Source: Candidatus Eisenbergiella stercoravium
Lineage (GTDB): Bacteria; Bacillota; Clostridia; Lachnospirales; Lachnospiraceae
DNA: 64,000 bases
Reading direction: 5' to 3'
Assembly: GCA_019113175.1 (NCBI GenBank)
Contig: DXHY01000046.1
Span: forward strand, 35,643 to 99,642
The position numbers and the translations under genes were made by a program. The notes beneath the pieces are model-generated. The model was not told the DNA's origin, made no database searches, and saw only the letters and a program-made list of their open reading frames with translations. This document shows positions 53,943 through 61,284 of the stretch, in pieces (the stretch's first letter is position 1; the number at the start of each line of letters is the position of its first letter).

Positions 53943-54435
53943 CACCCTCAAAACCTGTTCCATCCAATTGGTTTCCTGATATACTGGAGGGCAAAAAGAT
54001 TTTATGCCTGGCGGAGCGGCGGTGGATAACAGGGCCCTATATTATCAGCAGCAGGCGCGGAAGTTACTGTGTTTGATAATAGTTAAGAAGCAGCTGGAAA
54101 AAGATGAATTTTTAGCCAAAAGAGAGAATCTGAATATCAAAACAGTTCAGGGAAATATGCAGGACTTATCTGTGTTTCAGAATGAGTAATTTGATTGCAT
54201 TATTCATTCATGGTCGAATGGATATATTGATAATGTTTTATCAATGCGGAAGGAATGTGCTGGGGTTCTGAAAAAGAAAGAACTGTTTTTAGCAACGAGA
54301 GAAATCGTAGAGGAACAAATACAGGGGCAGATAGAGGCTGACTTCGCCATTGTTGGATTCTATGAAGATATTGGTGGAATTGTATTGGATAAATACATCA
54401 ATTCCTCTATTGCCACAAAAGCAATTAAAATATAG
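53918..54435 (+). pseudogene. Frameshifted SAM methyltransferase remnant
   Basis: Pieces in different frames follow the intact methyltransferase at 9686. LTPSKPVPSNWFPDILEG, then LCLA, then QLEKDEFLAKRENLNIK and VQGNMQDLSVF before an in-frame TAG at 54189, then FDCIIHSWSNGYIDNVL, LKKKELFLA, and finally EEQIQGQIEADFAIVGFY with the ending ATKAIKI. At least two frameshifts, one nonsense codon and an internal deletion of roughly 50 residues are visible. Confidence 0.75.
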
Positions 54436-54537
54436 TTATAATTGATGGTACGCCTAAAAGGATGAAAAAATTTCTTCGGTACATGCAGTGTGGTTTGTGT
54501 TACTATAACGGGGGTTGTAACGGACTGCAATTAAGAA

Positions 54538-54566
54538 TTGCAGATTACAGATCAGCATGATATAAT
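54538..54566 (+). promoter_or_regulatory. Strong promoter without adjacent long ORF
   Basis: TTGCAG (54538-54543), 17-bp spacer, TATAAT (54561-54566) preceded by TGA (extended -10). Downstream is a GCTTCCTG/CAGGAAGT hairpin (54581-54603) and an 11-bp direct repeat TCATTCTTGAA (54603 and 54632). The rest of 54436-54804 shows no gene. Confidence 0.55.
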
Positions 54567-54804
54567 AACCTCAAATATAGGCTTCCTGTATCTGGCAGGA
54601 AGTCATTCTTGAAAAAATTCTTTTTACATGATCATTCTTGAAGATTGTGTTCTTTTGGTATATTTCGTTCCATAATATTCCGTTTTGGGAAAAATGACAA
54701 CTGAAAATGGCAGGCAGAAGCGCTGTATGGTGTTGTTTGGGTACAGGGGGATTGATTGCGCTCTTATGTCCTGCTGTGTATAATGAACGAAAGGACTAAG
54801 ATGT

Positions 54805-55515
54805 ATGGGAAAAAACGATATTGCTCTCAGTTCCTATTTTTCAGACCCGAAGATTTTTGCGGATTTGTTTAATGCCTGGATGTACGGCGGAAAACAGGTG
54901 ATCGATTACAGAAGCCTGTCGACAGAAGACCCTGTCCAGTCCCGGCCGGTTCGACTTCATGATATGCTGGCGTTCCCGGAGGGAGATACAAGGATCAAAA
55001 CGTTGGTTCCAGACTATCCGATTCATGTCATTTCCGTCAGGCGGAATGGTTCAGCGGGAATGGATATCAGCCTGCTACATACGGAACTGAGGCAGGTGTT
55101 CGGCTTTCTCCAGTATCAGGAGGATAAGGAGGGGCTGAGGCGGTATGTGGAAGAAAACCGGGGCGTCTTTTCCCGCCTTTCCGGCAATGCCGCGCTTTTT
55201 CTGGCTGCATCGGCGCATGAAACGAGATTATTGAAAGGTCTGAACAGAGAGGAGGAGCATTACGATATGTGCAGAGCATTAGATGAATGGTATGCGGATG
55301 GTGTGAACGAAGGGGAAAAAATTGGAGAAAAAAATGGAGTTTATAAAGGACTGTCTTCAGCGCTCCTGCGGATTCTGGGAAAGAAGGGCAGTGTGCCTGA
55401 AAAATGTCTGGCCTATATTTCCTCGCAGAAGAATATGGACAGGCTGAATCAGCTGTTGGACCTGGCTGTGGATTCGGAAACGGTGGTGGAATTTGAAAAA
55501 AAGGCAGGTATCTGA
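54805..55515 (+). pseudogene. Rpn/PDDEXK-type transposase gene with internal deletion
   Basis: A 236-codon open frame. The N-terminus (MGKNDIALSSYFSDPKIFADLFNAW) and the middle-to-end part (RLHDMLAF, VPDYPIHVI, a C-terminal coiled segment) match the Rpn-family nuclease/putative transposase group. The segment between them, which carries the PD-(D/E)XK catalytic residues, is missing: residue ~40 jumps from VIDYRSLS to RPVRLHDML. Shorter than the usual ~300 residues. Probably inactive, although the frame stays open. Confidence 0.65.
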
Positions 55516-55674
55516 AAAAGTCTGAAAACACAGTATGAGTCCATAGAAATCCGGCAGCTGATTAACTTCCGGCCGGACAGCAAATCACGGATGCGGAAAT
55601 AACGTTTGAGGAAGGCTTCCGTCAGTCGGTCGCTCTCAAACACAACCGGCCAGTGGCGGGAAAGTTTTTCGCCT

Positions 55675-55714
55675 CCCTTCCAAATACAGTATTATTTTAC
55701 CGTATTTGGAAGGG
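55675..55714. repeat. 13-bp inverted repeat, possible convergent terminator
   Basis: CCCTTCCAAATAC (55675-55687) pairs with GGGAAGG-type complement GTATTTGGAAGGG (55702-55714), loop 14 nt with inner GTA/TAC. No T run follows on either strand, so terminator function is uncertain. Lies between convergent genes; the rest of 55516-55758 has nothing else I can name. Confidence 0.55.
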
Positions 55715-55758
55715 CAGACATAAGATATGGGAAAAAGGTATTTTCTACCATAACACCT

Positions 55759-57528
55759 CTACAGCTTCAGCCCCCGGTAACGGTTAAAGCAGGCGAAGAT
55801 TTCCTGCCGTCTGGGCATGGCCAGATCGGTGGGAAGATAGCCGCCCGCGGAAAGTCCGGCCAGGCCTTTCTGGTCCATCAGGGCGCAGATGGCGTCCACC
55901 AGCTGGGTCATGGTCTTCCGGCCATCCAGCAGGTTCTTTTCCGCGAGTGCCAGGATGTAGGAGAGAGCGGCAGTCTGTTCCTGGTCCGCAAGCTGCTCCA
56001 GATAACGGAGATCAATATTTTCATGACCGAGCTGTACGTCGTCCGTTCCACGTGTTCTTGTTTTCAGGCGGTCATCCCTGCGCAGGGCCATGTTGCAGGA
56101 GGGAACGCGCTGAAAAGAGGGAAGCGCAGGATCGGGCAGCTTCTGCACAGCGGGACGTCCCTGGACGGCCGCGGCGGGCTGGCCCGGAGAGGACGGATGA
56201 CTTGCGGAGACGGATGCAGCGGCATACTCTGCCGCTTCTTTTTTGGCGAATTCCGTAATATCCTTCGGTACATAGCGGTCCATCTGCAGGATGGTGTCCG
56301 CAATGTAAAAGTACGCGCCGGAGCTTCCGGCAACCAGGACGGAGGAAATGCCGCATTTCTCATAAAGGAAACGGGCGCGTTCAATGAACGGGGTGATGGG
56401 CTCCTCCTCCCGGCAGACAACCCTCTGCATCAGCTCGTCGCGGATCATGAAATTGGTGGCGCAGGTATCCTCGTCGATGAGAAAGACCTTTGCGCCGCTT
56501 TCCATGCCTTCGACCACATTGGCGGCCTGTGAGGTGCTGCCGCTTGCATCCTCGGAGTAGAAGGCCCGGGTGTCCTTTTTGTTGGGCAGGTTGTTGATGA
56601 ACATGGAAATATCCGTTTTTTTGATGCTGCGCCCGTCCTCGGCACGGATTTTCAGGGCGGAATCATCGGTGATCACATACTCCCTTCCATCGCCCGCGAT
56701 GTGGTTATATACACCCAGCTCCAGCGCTTCCAGCAGGGTGGATTTTCCGTGGTAGCCGCCGCCCACGATCAGGGTGATGCCTTTGCGGATTCCCATGCCG
56801 GAAAGAGGGCCGTGGTGGGGCAGGTTGAGAGTGACCTCCATGGACTTCGGGGAAACAAAGGGAATGCCGTCCTTCATGGGCCGGTCCGATACGCCGGACT
56901 GGCGGGGCAGGACGGAGCCGTTCGCCACGAAAGCGCACAGTCCCAACGGCTCCAGCCGGGAGCGGATGAACTGCTGGTCCTCGGCCAGATGAATAACGGA
57001 CTGTACCTTTGCGGCAGGAAGCCTGCGGTAAAACAATACGGCTGTGACGCAGGCCGGAAGGAATTCAAAGAGAATGCGCTCCAGCTGGGAGGCGTTGATG
57101 GTCCGGCCATTTGCGGGAAAGCCCACGGAGAAACGCACCAGAAGCTGACCGTCTGCCGGACGGATGGTGACAGCGGAGCGCTCCAGAATTTCCTGACCGC
57201 AGCGGCTTACCGAGATCAGACCGCTTTTTCCGGAGCCTTTGGCCTTAAAGGTATATTTTTCAATTTCCTGATAAAATAATCGGTTCAGGTAGTCCTGCAG
57301 GGCGATGCGGCAGTGCTTTTCCTTATAATAAGCAGGAGGAAAGGCCGCCTTCGCGCCGTCAATCTGGATGCTGAGCCGGGAAGGGGAGGCAAAGGGGTCT
57401 CCCTGTACATGATCGATTCCAAGAACGAAGCTCCCGAAGGAATAGACCCCTCTCAGATCCTTGTAGGCCGGGTAGCTTTTATGGTCCACTGCGCGTAGCA
57501 TGCGCCTTAAATCTTCTGAACTTTTCAT
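55759..57528 (-). CDS. ABC-class P-loop ATPase (DUF2791/ABC_ATPase family)
   Basis: A 589-residue cytoplasmic protein of the ABC_ATPase family (PF09818-type). N-terminal YKDLRGVYSFGSFVLGIDHVQGDPFA and the GxGRS-like KGSGKSGLISVSR; Walker A variant IVGGGYHGKSTLL, ABC-like SQAANVVEG, and Walker B FLIDEDTCATNFMIRD. Role is unknown; eukaryotic kin bind RNA. Residues ~465-510 are low-complexity Pro/Ala. AGGAAAGGA precedes the start. It is divergent from the Spo0A-like gene. Confidence 0.85.
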   Translation of the reverse strand: MKSSEDLRRMLRAVDHKSYPAYKDLRGVYSFGSFVLGIDHVQGDPFASPSRLSIQIDGAKAAFPPAYYKEKHCRIALQDYLNRLFYQEIEKYTFKAKGSGKSGLISVSRCGQEILERSAVTIRPADGQLLVRFSVGFPANGRTINASQLERILFEFLPACVTAVLFYRRLPAAKVQSVIHLAEDQQFIRSRLEPLGLCAFVANGSVLPRQSGVSDRPMKDGIPFVSPKSMEVTLNLPHHGPLSGMGIRKGITLIVGGGYHGKSTLLEALELGVYNHIAGDGREYVITDDSALKIRAEDGRSIKKTDISMFINNLPNKKDTRAFYSEDASGSTSQAANVVEGMESGAKVFLIDEDTCATNFMIRDELMQRVVCREEEPITPFIERARFLYEKCGISSVLVAGSSGAYFYIADTILQMDRYVPKDITEFAKKEAAEYAAASVSASHPSSPGQPAAAVQGRPAVQKLPDPALPSFQRVPSCNMALRRDDRLKTRTRGTDDVQLGHENIDLRYLEQLADQEQTAALSYILALAEKNLLDGRKTMTQLVDAICALMDQKGLAGLSAGGYLPTDLAMPRRQEIFACFNRYRGLKL

Positions 57529-57905
57529 GTCAAAATCCTTTCCTCAATCATAAAAAACAGAAAAATACCTGAAAGATACAGCCTTTTTACGCTGTAAGGC
57601 AGAACAGTTCCAATTTATCACAGAAGAGATTTTTTGACAATGGTTACAGGATCAAAAACTCGATGCATTTAATCTCTTCCGGAGGAAAGAGGGGCAGACA
57701 GAACGATGTAAAAGTTTTCCGCTCCGGGTTTGGTCTGCGGGCTTATAACCTGATTTGTGACGGATAAAATAGTATGTAAAATATATACTATTCAAAAAAT
57801 AGGACCATATATTACCTTTACAAATAAAAATTTTCTGATAAAATATCTGATGGAGAGAAATTGTATACACAAAAGTGTTGTATGAGTTATGAGAGGAGAG
57901 ATCAT
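57529..57905. other. Divergent intergenic region
   Basis: 377 nt of AT-rich sequence with no ORF. It holds a promoter for the plus-strand gene (TTTACA 57817-57822, 16-bp spacer, extended -10 TGATAAAAT ending 57844). A TTTGACAA at 57633-57640 is, on the minus strand, one base from the 0A box TGTCGAA; support is weak. Confidence 0.4.
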
Positions 57906-58397
57906 ATGAGTTTGATGTGGGTATCGGTAACGGAATGTAATCAGTCGCATATTTATCATCTTACCCAGATGATAAAAGAGGACGAAAATTTACAGATCTT
58001 ATTGTCTTATGGAGCGCCGGATATGGACATAAGAGACGGCGGAGTGCTCAGAAGAAAAATAGAGCATGTACTGTCTTTGCTCGGCGTTCCCTCTCATCTG
58101 AAAGGATGTCAGTATCTGAAAACAGGTATTGATCTGTGTATCCAGAGCATGGAGGAGCTGGATGGGATTACAAAACGGCTTTACCCGGATATTGCGGGAA
58201 TTCATCATACAACGGCTGAAACAGTAGAGCATGCGATCAGGCACGCAATTGAGGCGGCCTGGCAGAGAGGGGATGAAAATACGCAGAAAAGGCTGTTCGG
58301 ATACAGCCATATGGAGGGAAGAAGGCCTACCAACTCGGAATTCATTTACAGGCTGGCGGATTATTTTATCAATGACGATGGAAAATATCTTTCCTGA
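57906..58397 (+). CDS. Stand-alone Spo0A C-terminal-domain protein
   Basis: A 163-residue protein. From residue ~50 it matches the DNA-binding effector domain of Spo0A: LGVPSHLKGCQYLKTGI, ITKRLYPDIAGIHHTTAETV, EHAIRHAIEAAWQRGDEN, LFGYSHMEGRRPTNSEFIY. The whole N-terminal receiver domain with its phospho-Asp is absent; the first ~50 residues (WVSVTECNQSHIYHLTQM) are unrelated or highly decayed. It cannot be phospho-activated like Spo0A, so constitutive binding or competition at 0A boxes is possible. GGAGAG precedes ATG 57906. Confidence 0.82.
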   Translation: MSLMWVSVTECNQSHIYHLTQMIKEDENLQILLSYGAPDMDIRDGGVLRRKIEHVLSLLGVPSHLKGCQYLKTGIDLCIQSMEELDGITKRLYPDIAGIHHTTAETVEHAIRHAIEAAWQRGDENTQKRLFGYSHMEGRRPTNSEFIYRLADYFINDDGKYLS

Positions 58398-58500
58398 AAC
58401 GCTTTTCCGGGATACAATAGAAAATGACGGATGATTCCGGATTAAAAAGCTTCGGGCCCGGAGAAAGGGAACGGGGCAGAAAGGCGTGTAAGGATCAGAA

Positions 58501-59313
58501 ATGAAGGAAATTGTAAGAATTCCGCTGGAGGGGCTGTACAATACGAGAGATCTGGGCGGATATGAGACGGCGGACGGGAGACGAATCCGCCCTCACAGAC
58601 TGCTTCGCAGCGGCCAGCTTTCCGGCATGACGCAGAGGGATGAGCGGGTGCTGGTGGAGGAATATGATCTGAAAACGGTGGTGGATTTCAGAACGGAGCA
58701 GGAAAAGAAGGAAAGTCCCGATCCGGTTCCCAGGGGAGTGGAATATCTGGAAATTCCTGTCCTGGACGAGCTTGCTGTCGGCATTACCAGGGACAGGGAA
58801 TCGGAGCGCAGAATGCTGAGGATTCTGAAGAGCAGACTGGACGGCGGCGTGGACGCCGCAGCGGAGTATATGCAGGGAATGTACCGGAGCATGGTGAAAG
58901 AGGAGAACTGCCGCAGGCAGTATCGGCGTTTCTTTGAGGTGCTTCTGAAGCAGGAGGAAGGAGCCGTTCTATGGCACTGCAGCGCGGGGAAGGACCGCGT
59001 GGGAGTGGGAACTGCATATGTGTTGTGGGCGCTTGGCGTGCCGGAGGAAACCATCTATGCGGATTACAGAAAGGTGAATGATCTGACAGAAGAAGTGGTG
59101 GAAAAGGAACTTTCCAGGATCCGTGACCGGATTCCGGATGAAAGGCTTCTGGATTGTCTTCGCAGTCTGATGCAGGTGAAGGATTCATATCTGAAAAGTG
59201 TGCAGGATGAGATCCGAAAGGATTATGGAAGCATGGACATCTTTCTGGAACGGGAACTTGGCCTGGATGACAGTGCCAGAAGGCGGCTGCAGGAGCTGTA
59301 TCTTGAGGGCTGA
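58501..59313 (+). CDS. Tyrosine-protein phosphatase (Y_phosphatase3 family)
   Basis: A 270-residue dual-specificity-like phosphatase: YNTRDLGGYETADGRRIRPHRLLRSGQL at the N-terminus (landmarks NTRDLGG, RSG) and the P-loop LWHCSAGKDRVGVG with Cys-x5-Arg. Members act on phosphotyrosine or on phosphoinositides. Its target is unknown. Separate transcription unit ending at a strong bidirectional terminator. Confidence 0.88.
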   Translation: MKEIVRIPLEGLYNTRDLGGYETADGRRIRPHRLLRSGQLSGMTQRDERVLVEEYDLKTVVDFRTEQEKKESPDPVPRGVEYLEIPVLDELAVGITRDRESERRMLRILKSRLDGGVDAAAEYMQGMYRSMVKEENCRRQYRRFFEVLLKQEEGAVLWHCSAGKDRVGVGTAYVLWALGVPEETIYADYRKVNDLTEEVVEKELSRIRDRIPDERLLDCLRSLMQVKDSYLKSVQDEIRKDYGSMDIFLERELGLDDSARRRLQELYLEG

Positions 59314-59396
59314 CTGCAAAGGAAGCCTGAAGCTGTTCTGAGAAGAGGTGACAGGCTGAGCAAAGGACGCTGCCTGAGCGACTGAACGAAGAAAAC

Positions 59397-59440
59397 GTAG
59401 AAGCCGGAGAAATTTTCCCCCGGCTTCTACTGCATTTTGT
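59397..59440. terminator. Bidirectional terminator between convergent genes
   Basis: GTAGAAGCCGG (59397-59407) pairs with CCGGCTTCTAC (59420-59430), 11 bp with a 12-nt loop, followed by TGCATTTTGTT on plus and GTTTTCTTCG on minus. Confidence 0.8.
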
Positions 59441-59459
59441 TCTGCGTGAATCCTGTCCG

Positions 59460-61016
59460 TTAATGCTGTGCTTTTTCTGTGATCTGTTCCCGATTCGCTT
59501 CAAAAACGGGTTTCATATATTTTTCGAAGAGCGGCATCAGTTCCCTGTCATGATTGGGACGAAGGACAGGCTTCGTATTGAAAAGCATGGTCTGTTCCGT
59601 TTCCGGTGTGCTCGCCGGCCAGGCAGGAAGGCCGTCATGACCGGGATCTCCCGTCCGGGCAAAGGCCATGACAGAATCGAAAATCAGGCATTCCAGTTCC
59701 CGGGTGCAGTCCTCCTGGGTGGAGGGCACAAACTGCGTATTGTGGAACACATAAGGGATGTCCGCGCAGTGCCAGGGTGTAGAGCCTCCGTCGATGGGCA
59801 TTTCGTGATCGAACAGATAGGACCAGGTGCAGTCGTTCAGTGTGCTCCGCAGGCGGACATATTTCTGAGTCCCCGGACGGAAGAAATGGTCCAGCCGGAC
59901 AAGGTCGCAGAGAGGATGTTCCGGATAGGCCTTTTTAAACAGTGGAATCAGCTCTGCGGCATGTTCCTTCCCGAATACCGCCTCCGCCAGCCGGGTCTGC
60001 GTTTCCTCATCCGCTGTTTTTCTGTCCGTATTGTCCGGCGTAAAGGAGGAAAACTCTCCGAATACCGTTCCTGCAAGAAGAGGGATCTGTGCGGTTTCCT
60101 TACGGAAGCCGTAAACCAGAGGATCTCCGGCATAGAAATCATTCTTAAAGGGCTGGTTGCCCACATAGCGGTTCTCGCGGATGAAAGAAGGGCGGATCCT
60201 TTCATAGGCTGCGGCAAGCTGCGCATAAGGAACCTCTTCCAGTTCCTTCACGGTTTTTACGGACAGCTCCTTCATCAGGCTTTCCGCCAGAGACCGTCCG
60301 CCTTCTTCCACGGCGTATGGCTTCTGTTCCCACACGCCGCTCATGCAGATGCCCTTTGCATATAGGCCGTCCGCGTCCGGGGACTGCAGAAGTGTCGTCA
60401 CCTTTCCTCCGCCGCCGGACTGGCCGAACACGGTTACGTTGTCCGGATCGCCGCCGAAGCGTTCCACGTTGCCGCGCACCCATTTCAGGGCTGCAATGAT
60501 GTCGTCGCCGCCGGCGTTGCCGGAATTGGCGTATTCTTCCCCAAAGTCGGACAGATCAAAATAGCCGATGATGTTCAGTCTGTGGTTGACCGTGATGGTG
60601 ACCACGTCTCCATAACGGCTCATGTTTTCCCCTTCATAGGCGATGTGCTCGATGGCGGAGCCGGATTCGTATCCGCCGCCGTGCAGCCAGACCATGACGG
60701 GGCGTTTGGCATCATCGCAGCCCGGCGTCCAGAGATTCAGGTTCAGGCAGTCCTCGTCCATCGGCCAGTAGCGGTGCGGCACATAGAGCTCTCCGTTTGG
60801 TCTGGGAAGAGAGAGCTGCGGGCAGACGAAGCCGAAGCTGCTCGCATCGAACACGTCTGTCCATCCCGGCACCGGTTCGGGCGCATGAAAGCGCCGTGCC
60901 TTCGCATAGGGAATACCTTTGAAAACACAGATATCGTTCTGAATGTACCCCTGTACTTTTCCCCTTGTGGTTTCAACCACGGCTGTTTTTGCGTCACGTC
61001 TGAATGTGATTCCCAT
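59460..61016 (-). CDS. Type-B carboxylesterase
   Basis: A 518-residue alpha/beta-hydrolase of the carboxylesterase family: GIPYAKARRFHAPEPV, EDCLNLNLWTP, oxyanion-hole HGGGYESGS, nucleophile elbow VFGQSGGGGK, the acidic residue in GTVFGEF, and the His in STPWHCADIPYVF. No signal peptide; cytoplasmic ester hydrolase, possibly on acetylated or feruloylated sugars. Convergent with the phosphatase. Confidence 0.9.
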   Translation of the reverse strand: MGITFRRDAKTAVVETTRGKVQGYIQNDICVFKGIPYAKARRFHAPEPVPGWTDVFDASSFGFVCPQLSLPRPNGELYVPHRYWPMDEDCLNLNLWTPGCDDAKRPVMVWLHGGGYESGSAIEHIAYEGENMSRYGDVVTITVNHRLNIIGYFDLSDFGEEYANSGNAGGDDIIAALKWVRGNVERFGGDPDNVTVFGQSGGGGKVTTLLQSPDADGLYAKGICMSGVWEQKPYAVEEGGRSLAESLMKELSVKTVKELEEVPYAQLAAAYERIRPSFIRENRYVGNQPFKNDFYAGDPLVYGFRKETAQIPLLAGTVFGEFSSFTPDNTDRKTADEETQTRLAEAVFGKEHAAELIPLFKKAYPEHPLCDLVRLDHFFRPGTQKYVRLRSTLNDCTWSYLFDHEMPIDGGSTPWHCADIPYVFHNTQFVPSTQEDCTRELECLIFDSVMAFARTGDPGHDGLPAWPASTPETEQTMLFNTKPVLRPNHDRELMPLFEKYMKPVFEANREQITEKAQH

Positions 61017-61171
61017 AATTTTCCCCTTTCCTGCCGCATTCAGCGGTATTTTCAGTTTTTTTCAAAAAATTTTCCCTGCTTTTATCTTATATCAGATAGT
61101 CTTCATCCGCAAGACAGGCCTGAAAATGAGGATGGTGTTTCCAGCCGGCATTGATCGGAAGCTGTGAATAT

Positions 61172-61284
61172 GATAACATTCTTCTGGTAGACAAGGACAA
61201 CAGGACTTTGGCGGAGGGCCTGCGTTTTCTCATGATCAGAAGCCGGCCCTGTGGCCTGAAAAGAAATTCAATGGGGGTATTTTT
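61172..61284 (+). other. Possible response-regulator N-terminal scrap
   Basis: An open stretch without start encodes NILLVDKDNRTLAEGLRFL, resembling the receiver start of YesN-type regulators. It ends in the leader of the GH2 gene. Too short to be sure. The remaining 61017-61171 shows nothing else. Confidence 0.2.

Noticed and set aside
57633..57640. 0A box between the ABC-ATPase and Spo0A-like genes
   Set aside because: One mismatch to the 7-base core in a very AT-rich region is expected by chance.
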